A DNA stretch of 64,000 nt from Rhizobium sp. (GTDB lineage Bacteria; Pseudomonadota; Alphaproteobacteria; Rhizobiales; Rhizobiaceae): assembly GCA_002796995.1 (NCBI GenBank), contig PEKW01000002.1, forward strand, positions 939,990-1,003,989, read 5' to 3'. Positions 44,591 through 55,014 of this stretch are shown here, piece after piece (the stretch's first letter is position 1; each line of letters starts with the position of its first letter). The notes under the pieces were generated by a model that made no database searches, was not told the origin of the DNA, and saw only the letters and a list, made by a program, of their open reading frames with translations. The translations under genes and the position numbers were made by a program.

Positions 44591-45631
44591 TCAGAACCGC
44601 GTGATCACGCTGATCCCGAGATCCGTCGAGCGGTCCATGGCAACCAGTGCCGGCACCGCCTCATCCAGCGAGATCTCCCGCCCGATCAGCCGTTTCGGGT
44701 CGAGTTTGCCGGCGGCCATCATCGACAGCATGGCGTCGTAGCGCCAGGCCTGCATGCCGTGGCTGCCGTAGATCTCCAGCTCGTGGCCGATCACCTGCGC
44801 CATCGGGATTTGTGGCGTCGCATGCGCGCCGAGCATCAGCCCGACCTGCACGTGGCGGCCGCGGCGGCGGAGGTTCTTGATCGAGTTGAAGCAGGTGACG
44901 GGCGAGCCGAGCGCGTCGATCGAGACATGGGCGCCGCCTTTCGTGATCTCGCGCACCGCGCCGGCGACGTCGTCGGTCTCTCGCGCATTGATCGCGGCGA
45001 CGGCGCCGAGTGTGCGGGCGAAGGCGAGCTTCTCCTCCGATATGTCGATGGCGATCGGGTTGGCCCCGAGGGCTGCGGCAATCATGATCGCCGAAAGCCC
45101 GACGCCGCCGCAGCCGTGCACCGCCACCCATTCGCCGCCCTTTACGCGTGCCTGGTCGGCGACCGCGCGGAAGGAGGTGGCGAAACGGCAGCCGAGGCTG
45201 GCGGCGGTGGCGAAATCCATGCTCTCCGGCAAATGCACGAGGTTCTGGTCGGCAAAGTCGATCGCCACATATTCGGCGAACGAGCCCCAATGGGTGAAGC
45301 CCGGCTGGAACTGCGCCTCGCAGACCTGCTGGTTGCCGGAGCGGCATTCGCCGCAGCGGCCGCAGCCGGAAACGAACGGCACGGTCACCCGGTCCCCGAC
45401 CTTGTATCGCATCACCCCGCGGCCGGTGGCCGCGATCACGCCGGCGAGTTCGTGACCCGGCACATGCGGTAGGCGGATGTCGGGATCGTGGCCCATCCAG
45501 CCGTGCCAGTCGCTGCGGCAGAGCCCGCTCGCCTCGACCTTGACGACCACGCCGTTTTCCGACGGCGTCGGATCGGCGACGACCCGGATCTCCGGCGTCT
45601 TTTCGAAGGCTTCGTAATACATGGCTCTCAT
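44591..45631 (-). CDS. Zinc-dependent alcohol/sorbitol-type dehydrogenase
   Basis: A 346-residue medium-chain dehydrogenase. Catalytic zinc ligands are in GLCRSDWHG and PGHELAG; structural zinc is held by [16 protein letters not shown]. The Rossmann motif is [17 protein letters not shown]. The substrate is unknown; position beside the xyl operon makes a sugar alcohol possible but not shown. The start gives [18 protein letters not shown]. Confidence 0.93.
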   Translation of the reverse strand: MRAMYYEAFEKTPEIRVVADPTPSENGVVVKVEASGLCRSDWHGWMGHDPDIRLPHVPGHELAGVIAATGRGVMRYKVGDRVTVPFVSGCGRCGECRSGNQQVCEAQFQPGFTHWGSFAEYVAIDFADQNLVHLPESMDFATAASLGCRFATSFRAVADQARVKGGEWVAVHGCGGVGLSAIMIAAALGANPIAIDISEEKLAFARTLGAVAAINARETDDVAGAVREITKGGAHVSIDALGSPVTCFNSIKNLRRRGRHVQVGLMLGAHATPQIPMAQVIGHELEIYGSHGMQAWRYDAMLSMMAAGKLDPKRLIGREISLDEAVPALVAMDRSTDLGISVITRF

Positions 45632-45779
45632 CGGTGGTCTCCTCGCGGCGCGTTCCGGCGAAACCTAGCGCAGCGTGCGGCTCTTGGGGCATGAGTATTT
45701 TTGATCGATTTATTCACCCCAGTGCTGCTTTTTCCGGATAAAGCGGAGGGAGCGAAAGACAAGAAACGAGGACGAACCA

Positions 45780-46661
45780 ATGGCTGTCGATACTTCCGCC
45801 CGCACCACCACCTGGACCTATGTCGATGGAGAATGGGTTTCCGGCAATCCGCCACTGATCGGTCCGGTGTCCCATGCGATGTGGCTCGGCTCGACCGTGT
45901 TCGACGGCGCGCGCTGGTTCGACGGCATCGCCCCGGATCTCGACGCCCATTGCCGCCGCGTCAACCGCTCGGCGGTGAGCATGGGCATGAAGGCGACCGT
46001 TTCGGCCGAGGAGATCGAGCGCCTGGCCTGGGAAGGCATCAAGAAGTTCGACGGCAAGACGGCGATCTACATCAAGCCGATGTACTGGGCCGAACATGGC
46101 ATGCCCGGCTCCGTCGTCGCCGCCGATCCGGAATCGACGCGTTTTGCCCTTTGCCTGTTCGAGGCGCCGATGCACACGGCCCAGCCGCATTCGCTGACGC
46201 TGTCGCCCTTCCGTCGCCCGACGCCGGAATGCGCCATGACCGACGCCAAGACCGGCAGCCTCTATCCCAATTCCGGCCGCATGATCGTCGAGGCGCGCGC
46301 CCGCGGCTTCGACAATGCGCTGGTGCGCGACATGAACGGCAACATCGTTGAAACGGCGTCATCCAACGTCTTCCTGGTCAAGGACGGCGTGGTCTTCACG
46401 CCCGCCGCCAACCGCACCTTCCTCGCCGGTATCACCCGCGCTCGCGTCATCGGGCTTCTGCGCGAGGCGGGCCACGAGGTGCGCGAAGTCACGTTGTCGA
46501 TCGAGGACTTCATGGACGCCGACGAAATCTTCACCTCGGGCAATTATTCCAAGGTCGCCCCGGTCAACCGGCTCGACAGCCGCGAACTGCAGGAAGGCCC
46601 GGTCGCCCGTAAGGCGCTGGAACTCTACATGGACTGGGCACGCGGCACGCGGGTCGGCTGA
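45780..46661 (+). CDS. ilvE: Branched-chain amino acid aminotransferase
   Basis: A 293-residue PLP fold-type IV aminotransferase. The PLP lysine is K157 in TDAKTGS; VETASSNVFLV and TFLAGITRARVI are class IV signatures, and the N-terminal GSTVFDGARWFDG is typical. It converts Leu, Ile and Val to keto acids and back. It is monocistronic; GAGGACGAACCA precedes the ATG. Confidence 0.93.
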   Translation: MAVDTSARTTTWTYVDGEWVSGNPPLIGPVSHAMWLGSTVFDGARWFDGIAPDLDAHCRRVNRSAVSMGMKATVSAEEIERLAWEGIKKFDGKTAIYIKPMYWAEHGMPGSVVAADPESTRFALCLFEAPMHTAQPHSLTLSPFRRPTPECAMTDAKTGSLYPNSGRMIVEARARGFDNALVRDMNGNIVETASSNVFLVKDGVVFTPAANRTFLAGITRARVIGLLREAGHEVREVTLSIEDFMDADEIFTSGNYSKVAPVNRLDSRELQEGPVARKALELYMDWARGTRVG

Positions 46662-46725
46662 CGCTCCGTCTGCCGATGTTCCCTTACAATACGATTGCCG
46701 GGTGTCGCGGCGTCGGTCGCGCACC

Positions 46726-46852
46726 ACTTCTCCCCAACGGGGAGAAGTGCCGAGCGTAGGCGAGGCGATGAGGGGGCCGGTTGCGCGGTGTTCAATAGGC
46801 TTCGCCCCCCTCATCCGGCGCTACGCGCCACCTTCTCCCCGCTGGGGAGAAG
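46726..46852. repeat. RIME-like repeat, copy 6 (complete)
   Basis: Palindromic ends CTTCTCCCCAACGGGGAGAAG and CTTCTCCCCGCTGGGGAGAAG enclose GCGAGGCGATGAGGGGGCC and its mirror. It nearly equals the copy at 26561, differing mainly in the loop. Confidence 0.8.
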
Positions 46853-46923
46853 AGGAGCCGCCGCCTGCACCTTCCCATCTCCCGCGCCTGCGGCGAAGCG
46901 CCTCTTCCCAAAACAGTGAAATA

Positions 46924-46937
46924 TTCATATATATGAA
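46924..46937. promoter_or_regulatory. Palindrome before the SQR-like gene, BigR/SqrR-like
   Basis: TTCATATATATGAA is a perfect 14-bp palindrome 27 bases before the ATG, in an otherwise GC-rich area. With its flank it reads ATTC-N8-GAAG, close to the ATTC-N8-GAAT type site recalled for sulphide-sensing ArsR regulators (BigR/SqrR). Confidence 0.5.
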
Positions 46938-46963
46938 GAAACGATATTTCGCTGGAGGCCGCC

Positions 46964-48091
46964 ATGGCCAATATCACCGTACTCGGCTCCGGTTTCGGGG
47001 CGTTGACCACCATCCGTGAACTGCGTCGCAACGGCGTCGAGGATGAAATCACGGTGATCTCGCCACGCGACGAGCTGCATTACCTGCCGAGCTCGATCTG
47101 GCTGCCGGCTGGCTTGCGCAAGGACGCCGAGCTGAAGATCCCGCTGGCCAATTTCTTCGCGGAACATCGCGTGCGCCACGTCAAGGCCGCGGTGACCGGG
47201 CTCTCCGCCGATGGCCGGGTGGTGAAGACCGATGCCGGTGACTATCCCAACGACCAGCTGGTGATCGCCACCGGCGCACGCTTCATCCGCAAGCTGCCCG
47301 GTATCGAGCATGGGCTCATCCCCTGCGAGGGCATTGCCGTCGGCGAGGAGATCGCCCGTCGGCTCGAGGGCATGGCGGGCGGCACGATCGCCGTCGGTTT
47401 CGCCACCAACCCCAACGAACAGGGCGCCGTGCGCGGCGGGCCGATGTTCGAATTCCTCTTCATCATCGACAGCCTCTTGCGCCGCCAGGGAAGGCGCGAG
47501 CGCTTCAAGCTGGTCTTCTTCAATCCGTCGCCGAGGCCCGGCCAGCGGCTGGGCGACAAGGCGGTCGACGGTTTGTTGCAGGAAATGACCAAGCGCGGCA
47601 TCGAGACGAAGCTCGGTCACAAGATGGTCCGGCTCGAGGCCGACAAGGTGGTGACCGAGGGCGGCGAGTTTTCCGCCGACCTCATCCTTTTCATGCCGGG
47701 CCTGACCGGCCCGGACTGGCTTGCCAATGCCGACCTGCCGCTGTCGCCGGGCGGCATGATCGCGGCGGACGAGAAATGCCGGGTCAAGGATCGCGACGGC
47801 GTCTGGGTGGTCGGCGACAGCGGCAGCTTCCCCGGCCCTGAATGGCTGCCGAAGCAGGCGCATCAGGCCGATCTTCAGGCCAAGGCCGCCGCGCAAAACA
47901 TCGCCGCGGTGCTTTCGGGCAGGGTTCCTGCGGCCGATTTCAAGCCGGAACTGATCTGCATCGTCGACATGCTGGACACCGCCATGCTCGTCTATCGCAG
48001 CGAGACGCGCAGTTTCGTCGGCCCGAAGATGAAGATCTTCCATTGGCTGAAACGTTATTTCGAACGGCACTATCTGCGCGTCTACCGCTGA
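46964..48091 (+). CDS. Sulphide:quinone oxidoreductase-like flavoprotein
   Basis: A 375-residue FAD protein of the SQR/flavocytochrome-c type. FAD motif is GSGFGALTTIRELR (residues 8-21); ATGARF and the later VVGDSGSFPG are the second and third cofactor segments. Cysteines C121 (LIPCEG) and C332 (LICIVDM) fit two SQR redox cysteines, while the third, near residue 150 in classical SQR, is absent. The basic aromatic C-terminus suits membrane attachment. It would oxidise sulphide to polysulphide, passing electrons to quinone (inference). Confidence 0.85.
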   Translation: MANITVLGSGFGALTTIRELRRNGVEDEITVISPRDELHYLPSSIWLPAGLRKDAELKIPLANFFAEHRVRHVKAAVTGLSADGRVVKTDAGDYPNDQLVIATGARFIRKLPGIEHGLIPCEGIAVGEEIARRLEGMAGGTIAVGFATNPNEQGAVRGGPMFEFLFIIDSLLRRQGRRERFKLVFFNPSPRPGQRLGDKAVDGLLQEMTKRGIETKLGHKMVRLEADKVVTEGGEFSADLILFMPGLTGPDWLANADLPLSPGGMIAADEKCRVKDRDGVWVVGDSGSFPGPEWLPKQAHQADLQAKAAAQNIAAVLSGRVPAADFKPELICIVDMLDTAMLVYRSETRSFVGPKMKIFHWLKRYFERHYLRVYR

Positions 48092-48185
48092 GGGCCGGGC
48101 GCGATTGCGCCTTGATCCCTGGGCTCGGCCTCTCTATCTCTCGAAGGATCATTTCTGATTTCCTCGAAGAAGGAAGGCCTCCCCC

Positions 48186-50294
48186 TTGTCCGTTTTCGCC
48201 AATCTGCCGAAGCCCGCCGTCGCGCCGAAAAAGCCCGTCTCCGACACCCGCCACGGCATCACCCGCACCGACGACTATGCCTGGATGCGGGCCGAGAACT
48301 GGCAGGCCATGTTCAAGGATCCGACCCTGCTCGACGCCGAGCTGCGCCGCCATTTGGAGGCCGAGAACGCCTATATGGACGCGGCCATGGCCGACACGAA
48401 GGCGCTGCAGAAACAGCTCTTCGCCGAGATGAAGGGCCGCATCAAGGAAGACGACAGTTCGATCCCGATGAAGGACGGCCCCTTCGCCTATGGCACCGCC
48501 TTCGTCACCGGCGGCGAGCAGCCGCGCTATTTCCGCATTCCCCGCGATGCCGACCACAAGGACGAGAGCCAGCGCCATCTGCTGCTTGACGGCGACAAGG
48601 AAGCCACCGGCAAGGACTATTTCCGCCTCGCCGGCATCGACCACACGACCGACCATGCCTTCGGCCTCTGGGGCTATGACGACAAGGGCTCCGAATACTT
48701 CACCCTGCGCATCCGCGATCTCGCGACCGGCGAGGATCTTGCCGACGTGATCGAGAATACCGGCGGCGGCGGCGCCTGGGCGCCGGACGGCCGGAGCTTC
48801 TTCTATACGCTGCAGGACGAGAACCACCGCCCCTCCAAGGTCTTCCACCACGTCGTCGGGCAGCCGCAATCGGAAGACCGGCTGGTCTATGAGGAGAAGG
48901 ACCCGGGCTATTTCATGGGCGTCGGCGGCTCGCTGCTCGACGACTTCATCTATCTCGACATCCACGATCACGAGACCTCGGAATACCGCATTCTTTCGAC
49001 GAAGGATTTGACCGCCGAGCCCATGCTGGTTGCCGAGCGGGTCGAGGGCATCGAATATTCGCTGACCGAGGGCGGCGACGTCTTCTACATCCTCACCAAT
49101 GACGGCGACGCCAAGGACTTCAAGATCGTCGAAGCCCCGGTGACCGCGCCTGGCAAGGAAAACTGGAAGGAAGTGGTCGCCCATGTTCCGGGCCGCCTGA
49201 TCCTCAACCACATGGCCTTCGCCCGCCATCTCATCTGGCTGCAGCGCCGCAACGGCCTGCCGGAAATCATGATCCGCGACCGGTTGAGCGGCGAGGAGCA
49301 TTCGATCGCCTTTGCCGAGGAGGCCTATGCGCTCGGCCTGCAGGGTGCTGCCGAATACGACACCGACGTCATCCGCTTCTCCTATTCGTCGATGACGACG
49401 CCCACCCAGCTGTTCGACTACAACATGGCGACCCGCGAGCGCGTTCTCCTGAAGACCCAGGAAGTGCCGTCGGGCCACAATCCCGACGACTATGTCACCC
49501 GCCGCGTGCTTGCGCCGTCCCATGACGGCATCGACGTGCCGGTGACGCTGCTCTACCGCAAGGATACGCCCCTCGACGGCTCCGCCCCCTGCCTGCTCTA
49601 TGGCTATGGTGCCTACGGCATCTCGATTGCCGCCGGCTTCAACACCAATTGCCTGTCGCTCGCCGACCGCGGCTTCGTCTATGCCATCGCCCATATCCGC
49701 GGCGGCAAGGACAAGGGTTTTGCATGGTACGAAGACGGCAAGATGGAAAAGAAGGAAAACACCTTCAAGGACTTCATCGCCGCCGCCGACCATCTGGTGA
49801 AGCAAGGCTTCACGTCTTACGACCGGATCATCGCCGAGGGCGGCTCGGCCGGCGGCATGCTGATGGGCGCGATCGCCAACATGGCACCGGAGAAATTCGC
49901 CGGCATCATCGCCGCCGTGCCCTTCGTCGACGTCTTGAACACAATGCTCGACGACACCCTGCCGCTCACCCCGCCGGAATGGGGCGAATGGGGCAATCCG
50001 ATCGAGTCGCTCGAGGAGTACAACTGGATCGCCGCCTACAGCCCTTACGACAATGTCGGGCAAAAACCCTATCCGCCGATCCTCGCGCTCTCCGGCCTCA
50101 CCGACCCGCGGGTGACCTATTGGGAACCGACCAAGTGGATCGCCAAACTGCGCGAAAAGGCCCCCGACGCCGGCCCCTATCTGCTCAAGACCAACATGGC
50201 TGCCGGCCACGGCGGCAAGTCCGGCCGCTTCCAGCGCCTGGAGGAGATCGCCTTCGAATATGCCTTCGCGGTGAAGGTGGCGGGCAAGATGTGA
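48186..50294 (+). CDS. Oligopeptidase B (S9A prolyl-oligopeptidase family)
   Basis: A 702-residue serine peptidase starting at a TTG after AAGGAAGG. The first 400 residues form the propeller (DPTLLDAELRRHLEAENAYM at its start); the catalytic domain has EGGSAGGMLMG (Ser), GLTDPRV (Asp) and AAGHGGKSGR (His). It cleaves small peptides after Lys/Arg. It is monocistronic. Confidence 0.95.
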   Translation: MSVFANLPKPAVAPKKPVSDTRHGITRTDDYAWMRAENWQAMFKDPTLLDAELRRHLEAENAYMDAAMADTKALQKQLFAEMKGRIKEDDSSIPMKDGPFAYGTAFVTGGEQPRYFRIPRDADHKDESQRHLLLDGDKEATGKDYFRLAGIDHTTDHAFGLWGYDDKGSEYFTLRIRDLATGEDLADVIENTGGGGAWAPDGRSFFYTLQDENHRPSKVFHHVVGQPQSEDRLVYEEKDPGYFMGVGGSLLDDFIYLDIHDHETSEYRILSTKDLTAEPMLVAERVEGIEYSLTEGGDVFYILTNDGDAKDFKIVEAPVTAPGKENWKEVVAHVPGRLILNHMAFARHLIWLQRRNGLPEIMIRDRLSGEEHSIAFAEEAYALGLQGAAEYDTDVIRFSYSSMTTPTQLFDYNMATRERVLLKTQEVPSGHNPDDYVTRRVLAPSHDGIDVPVTLLYRKDTPLDGSAPCLLYGYGAYGISIAAGFNTNCLSLADRGFVYAIAHIRGGKDKGFAWYEDGKMEKKENTFKDFIAAADHLVKQGFTSYDRIIAEGGSAGGMLMGAIANMAPEKFAGIIAAVPFVDVLNTMLDDTLPLTPPEWGEWGNPIESLEEYNWIAAYSPYDNVGQKPYPPILALSGLTDPRVTYWEPTKWIAKLREKAPDAGPYLLKTNMAAGHGGKSGRFQRLEEIAFEYAFAVKVAGKM

Positions 50295-50363
50295 GCTTGA
50301 CCCACCCGGCCAGAAAACCCTGAAGGGGGCTCAGGCTCCTAGGGTCGCAATTGGAGTTACCCG

Positions 50364-50888
50364 ATGCCCGTCTACGTCGCCCTCCTGCGCGCCATCAATG
50401 TCGGCGGTACCGGCAAGCTGCCGATGGCCGAGCTGAAGAGCCTGTGCGAGGGCCTCGGCTTTGCCGATGTCTCGACCTTCATCCAGAGCGGCAATGTGAT
50501 CTTTCGCGACGGCGGCGATGAGGACGAGATCGCCGCCCGCCTCGACGCCGCGCTGGCGGAAAGGCTCGGCAAGCCGCCGGGCGTCTTCCTGCGCCGGCCC
50601 GGCGAATTGGCCGCGATCGCTAAGGCCAATCCCTTCGCCGCCATGGAGCCGAACCGTGTGCTGGTCAATTTCTTCGCCGAACCGGTTTCCGAGGATGCGC
50701 TCTACGGCCTCGTCGCCCCTGATGGCGAGGAGGTGGTGGCGCTCGGCCGCGAGATCTTCGTCCACTATCCGATCGGCTCCGGCCGCTCGAAGATCAAGCT
50801 GCCGATCCTGAAAACCGGCACGTCGCGCAACATCAATACCATTGTGAAACTGGCTGCACTGGCCGCCGAGCTGGAGAATCGACGATGA
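50364..50888 (+). CDS. DUF1697 domain-containing protein
   Basis: A 174-residue protein with the full family pattern: VALLRAINVGGTGKLPMAEL, STFIQSGNVIF and the C-terminal LKTGTSRNINTIVKL. Function is unknown, although the motif suggests nucleic-acid or nucleotide binding. Its stop overlaps the start of the next gene by 4 bases (ATGA). Confidence 0.92.
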   Translation: MPVYVALLRAINVGGTGKLPMAELKSLCEGLGFADVSTFIQSGNVIFRDGGDEDEIAARLDAALAERLGKPPGVFLRRPGELAAIAKANPFAAMEPNRVLVNFFAEPVSEDALYGLVAPDGEEVVALGREIFVHYPIGSGRSKIKLPILKTGTSRNINTIVKLAALAAELENRR

Positions 50889-52171
50889 GCCGAACCTGGT
50901 GGCTGGCCCTTCAGATGATGAAGCGGTTATGGTTCCGCGCCACCTTGTTCGCGATCATGGCGGTGGTGACCGCCGTCGTCGGAATCGCCATTGGTCCCTA
51001 TATTCCGGACCGCCTGTCCGACGTGATCGGCGCCAAGGCGGTCGATGCCATCCTGACCATTCTTGCGTCGAGCATGCTGGCGGTCACCACCTTCTCGCTC
51101 TCGACGCTTGTCTCGGCCACGAACGCGGCGGCCAATAGCGGGACCCCGCGTGCCATCAGCCTGATCCTTCAGGACCGCACCGCCCAGACGGCGCTCTCGA
51201 CCTTTCTCGGCGCCTTTCTCTTTTCCCTTGTCGGACTGATCGCGCTCAATACCGGTCTCTATGGCGGCGGTGGCCGGCTGGTTCTGTTCGCGGCGACACT
51301 CGCGGTGATCCTGCTGATCGTCACCATGCTGCTGCGCTGGATCGACCATCTCGCAGGCCTTGGCAATGTCAGCGAGACGATCCGCAGGGCGGCGGAGAAG
51401 GCCGCCGACGGGATGGCCTTGAACAGCGAACAGCCGGCGCTGGGCGGCGAAGTCCTGGTGCGGGTTCCGCAAGGCGCCGTTCCCCTCCACCACGATGAGA
51501 TCGGCTATCTGCGCCATCTGGACATGGGCCGATTGCAGCGGCTCGCGGAGGAGCTCGAGGCGAAGCTCCATGTGGTCCAGCGTCCCGGCGATTTCTGTTC
51601 GCCCGCGAGGCCGGTGCTCTATGTTGAAGCGACCGCCGGCTTCGGCGATGATCCGGAGGCCACACAGGCCGCCCTCAGACGGGCTTTCACCATCGGCGAT
51701 TCCCGCAGCTATGATCAGGATCCGCTGTTCGGATTGACCGTGCTTTCAGAGGTTGCCTCGCGGGCCCTGTCCCCTGGCATCAACGATCCCGGCACCGCGA
51801 TCGATGTCATCGCGCAACTCACCCGGCTCCTGTCTCAGGCTGTACCCGGATCGCCTTCCGAGCCGAAGGCGGAAAAGGAAGACGCGGAACCGCAATATCC
51901 GCGCGTCTTCGTGAGGGCGATCGATCCGACCGCCCTCACGGAAGTTGCCTTCCTGGCCATTTCGCGGGACGGCGCCGGCATGATCGAGGTGGTTCTCGCG
52001 ATGCTGACGGCGCTCGATGCCTTGACCGCGACATCGGGCCCGGCGCTTTCCAGCGCGGCGCAAACCATGGCGCAGACCGCCTATGATCGCGCGATGGCCA
52101 CGCTCGCCTTCGAGGACGACCGCGCGCGGTTAGACGCGGTCCATCACGACAGTCCGCCCCGACGGCATTAA
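50885..52171 (+). CDS. DUF2254 membrane protein
   Basis: A 428-residue protein with four hydrophobic segments in the first 150 residues and a large soluble C-terminus, typical of DUF2254. Signatures are SMLAVTTFSLSTLVSATNAA and the LSPGINDPGTAIDV block. Role unknown. It is translationally coupled to the DUF1697 gene. Confidence 0.9.
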   Translation: MSRTWWLALQMMKRLWFRATLFAIMAVVTAVVGIAIGPYIPDRLSDVIGAKAVDAILTILASSMLAVTTFSLSTLVSATNAAANSGTPRAISLILQDRTAQTALSTFLGAFLFSLVGLIALNTGLYGGGGRLVLFAATLAVILLIVTMLLRWIDHLAGLGNVSETIRRAAEKAADGMALNSEQPALGGEVLVRVPQGAVPLHHDEIGYLRHLDMGRLQRLAEELEAKLHVVQRPGDFCSPARPVLYVEATAGFGDDPEATQAALRRAFTIGDSRSYDQDPLFGLTVLSEVASRALSPGINDPGTAIDVIAQLTRLLSQAVPGSPSEPKAEKEDAEPQYPRVFVRAIDPTALTEVAFLAISRDGAGMIEVVLAMLTALDALTATSGPALSSAAQTMAQTAYDRAMATLAFEDDRARLDAVHHDSPPRRH

Positions 52172-52294
52172 AGAGATTTCAGTCTATGTAATCAATCTCC
52201 GGTAGCGGGCATATGGGAACGCCTGCCCCTGCCGGTCGGGTCGCCGATCTGGCATGATTGGCGGCAGGACAAGAGCCCAGGGGAGGGGCCGGGC

Positions 52295-52825
52295 ATGTCG
52301 ACAATCATTCCACTGCTGGCTCTGGCGGCGATCGTCACGGTGCTCGTCACCGCCCTCCGATCGATGCGCCGGCCAAAGGCCTGGAAACCGCCTTACAAGC
52401 TCATCAAGGCGAGCCCCGAAGAGATGGAGCGCCGTGCGGTGGATCTCCGCGACCGGCTGTCGCGAAAACCCTTCGGCGATGCGCGCGCAACGGCGCTCTG
52501 GCGCAGGCTGGCCTCGGTCGGCGAGGGCGAAGGGCTGATCGTCGAATTCCACCGCGACTTCTGCGGCCATGGCCTCGTCCGCCGCGCCGACCGGGTGGTG
52601 CTCTGCGACATCTTCGACGGCGGCGGATATACCGGCGATCCGATCGCCGCCTGGGACGACGAAACCGACTTCGTCGACTTCTTCGCCCGCCAGTCTGATT
52701 TTTCCTGCAGCGGCTGGGACGAGCGCGAGCCGGTCTTTTACGCCAGCGATCCCTGGTATCGCAACAATCAGCGGCTTACCGGTGCGGCGATCGATGCCTG
52801 GCTCGGCGGTGCGCGCCGCCGATGA
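52295..52825 (+). CDS. Hypothetical protein with one N-terminal membrane helix
   Basis: A 176-residue protein: residues 3-22 are hydrophobic (IIPLLALAAIVTVLVTAL), then a basic linker and a soluble domain with tryptophan and aspartate clusters (IAAWDDETDFVDFFARQSDF). No family recognised. GGAGGGGCC precedes the ATG. Convergent with the acyltransferase. Confidence 0.75.
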   Translation: MSTIIPLLALAAIVTVLVTALRSMRRPKAWKPPYKLIKASPEEMERRAVDLRDRLSRKPFGDARATALWRRLASVGEGEGLIVEFHRDFCGHGLVRRADRVVLCDIFDGGGYTGDPIAAWDDETDFVDFFARQSDFSCSGWDEREPVFYASDPWYRNNQRLTGAAIDAWLGGARRR

Positions 52826-52861
52826 GGGCCAGACTGCCCGCTACCCGACGTCCACCCACCC

Positions 52862-54778
52862 TCAGAGACCCCCGCCCGCATGCGTCCCGATCATACCCGC
52901 AAGTCCCGGCGCGATGAGTTGCGTTGCCGACATCGTCGGGTGGTAACTGTCGAAAAAGAGCGACATGCCGTCCCGGATGAAGGCGCAGCTGCCGTCCTGG
53001 CAGAGCGTGCGGTCGGGATAGTAGACCTCGGCGCCGGTGCGGCCGGCGATCGCGGCGAGCGCGGTCTTGATTTCATCGAGCGACTGGGCCGGCGCGCCGG
53101 CAAGGGCCGGGACCGCCGCCAGCCGGCCGAACATCGTCGCCCGGGCGAGCATCAAGGGATGGTCGACGCCCGGAACAAGAATGGGTCCCTCGATGATCAC
53201 CCGCTTGCCCGCCTTCGTGAGCGCCGACACGGCGCGCTCCAGCGCGGCGTAGTAGCGCTCGGCGCCGATCTTGCCGATGACGCTCTGGTAATAGCCGACC
53301 AGCACGACATCCCGGATGCGCGGATTGTCGATGACGTAGCGGAAGCGTTCGTCGTTCTGTGCCAGGCATTTGACGACTCGCGGCACTTCCTCGCCGAGCA
53401 TGGCGGGACAGGCGGAGGAGGAGAGCTGCGCCACCCCGATGTCACGTGTGGCGAGCGCCTGCGACAGGGCATAGCTCAGTTCGACCGCATGGCTGTCGCC
53501 GATCACGGCGACGATCGGGCGGTCCGGCGAGAGGCCGTCGGGGAAGACGCAGACCTCGCTGGGTGCGAAGCGCCGCGCCTCCTTCACATGGCATTTCTGG
53601 CGGAAGGGGCTGGTGTCGTCGGCCCCTGCTGCAATGGCGATCACCTGCGGGGAGACGCGGCCGGGAAAACCGGAATTGAGCCACAGCACCAGCGACCCGC
53701 CGATCAGCAGCGCACCGCCCGCCCAGGCGAGCGCGAAGATCGTGCGCCGGCTGGCCAGGCGCGAGCCCTTCGGCGGGCGGCGGAACGGCGCCTCGACAAA
53801 GCGCCAGGAGAGATAGCCGGCCAGAAGCGAGGCGACGACGACGGCCGCGCCCTGAACCGGCGTCATCGGCTCGATCAGGTAATAATTGGAGAAGACGATC
53901 AGCGGCCAGTGCCAGAGATAGAGCGAATAGGAGATGAGCCCGATGCCGACGAAGGGGCGGGTCGAGAGCAGCCGCGATGCGAGTGGCCGCGCCGGCCCGG
54001 CATAGATCAGGAGTGCCGAGCCCAGCACCGGAAGCACGGCGGCAGGCCCCGGAAAGACTGTCTCGTGGTCATAGGCGAAGATGGCATAGAGGATGAGCCC
54101 GAGCCCGAGCAGCGACAGGCCCTCGGCGACCGCACGGTTGCGGATCACCGGCAGTCCGCCGACGGCGACGAGCGAGCCGGCCAGCAGCTCCCAGGCCCGG
54201 GTCGGCAGGAGGTAGAAGGTCGCGGTCGCATAGTCCTCGACGCTGTAGGCGCTGAGCGCGAGGCTCGCCACCAGGCCTGCGGCAATGACGATGCGCCAGC
54301 CGAGTCTCAGGCGGAAGGACACGGCCAGCACGATCGGCGCGACGATGTAGAACTGCTCCTCGACCGCCAGCGACCAGGTGTGCAGCAGCGGCATGAGTTC
54401 CGCATTGGGCGAGAAATAGCCGCTGATCTTGTAGAAGAAGATGTTGGAGGCGAAGACCACGGTCGCCAGCAGGCTCTTGCCGAACAGAGCCAGGTCGTCG
54501 GGCAGCAGGAGCACGGCTGCGAGCACTGCGGTGAACAGCGAGACGGCGAACAGCGCCGGGAAGATGCGCCGGATCCGCCGCTCGTAGAACACCGCATAGG
54601 AGAACCTGCCGCCCGAAATGTCGTCGCAGATCACCTTGGTGATGAGATAGCCGGATATGACGAAGAAGATGTCGACCCCGACATAGCCGCCGGAGAATAA
54701 GTCGAATCCCGCATGAAACAGAACCACGGGAATGATCGCAATGGCGCGCAGGCCGTCAATATCGGGTCTATACTTCAA
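52862..54778 (-). CDS. OafA/YrhL-type acyltransferase with SGNH domain
   Basis: A 638-residue inner-membrane acetyltransferase. It opens with YRPDIDGLRAIAIIPVVLFH, the catalytic-His region of acyltransferase family 3, and has about ten membrane segments to residue 370; the periplasmic C-terminus has an SGNH hydrolase-like start (IAVIGDSHAVE-type: VAVIGDSHAVELSYAL). Such proteins O-acetylate exopolysaccharide, LPS or peptidoglycan. The acceptor is unknown since no glycan cluster adjoins it. Confidence 0.93.
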   Translation of the reverse strand: MKYRPDIDGLRAIAIIPVVLFHAGFDLFSGGYVGVDIFFVISGYLITKVICDDISGGRFSYAVFYERRIRRIFPALFAVSLFTAVLAAVLLLPDDLALFGKSLLATVVFASNIFFYKISGYFSPNAELMPLLHTWSLAVEEQFYIVAPIVLAVSFRLRLGWRIVIAAGLVASLALSAYSVEDYATATFYLLPTRAWELLAGSLVAVGGLPVIRNRAVAEGLSLLGLGLILYAIFAYDHETVFPGPAAVLPVLGSALLIYAGPARPLASRLLSTRPFVGIGLISYSLYLWHWPLIVFSNYYLIEPMTPVQGAAVVVASLLAGYLSWRFVEAPFRRPPKGSRLASRRTIFALAWAGGALLIGGSLVLWLNSGFPGRVSPQVIAIAAGADDTSPFRQKCHVKEARRFAPSEVCVFPDGLSPDRPIVAVIGDSHAVELSYALSQALATRDIGVAQLSSSACPAMLGEEVPRVVKCLAQNDERFRYVIDNPRIRDVVLVGYYQSVIGKIGAERYYAALERAVSALTKAGKRVIIEGPILVPGVDHPLMLARATMFGRLAAVPALAGAPAQSLDEIKTALAAIAGRTGAEVYYPDRTLCQDGSCAFIRDGMSLFFDSYHPTMSATQLIAPGLAGMIGTHAGGGL

Positions 54779-55014
54779 GTGTCACCACAGTGCGGTCCGG
54801 CGGAATAGTCGGAAATATTGACCCACACTACTGGCGGCGCGTCCCGTCCGCAAGTTGCTGCACTGCGATCAGCTTACCCGATCAGGTCGAAATTTGCCGT
54901 TGCACGGCTCCCGCGTTCGCGGATGGTCGCGCGTCTCTCCCCGAGGTGGCGTGTGTTTATGCTGCGATGCAACGAAAAAGGTTCCGGACGCAAGCTTCGC
55001 GCAAGCTTCAATGG

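Noticed and set aside
47940..50210. 756-residue reverse-strand frame
   Set aside because: Antisense shadow of oligopeptidase B, with no recognisable domain.
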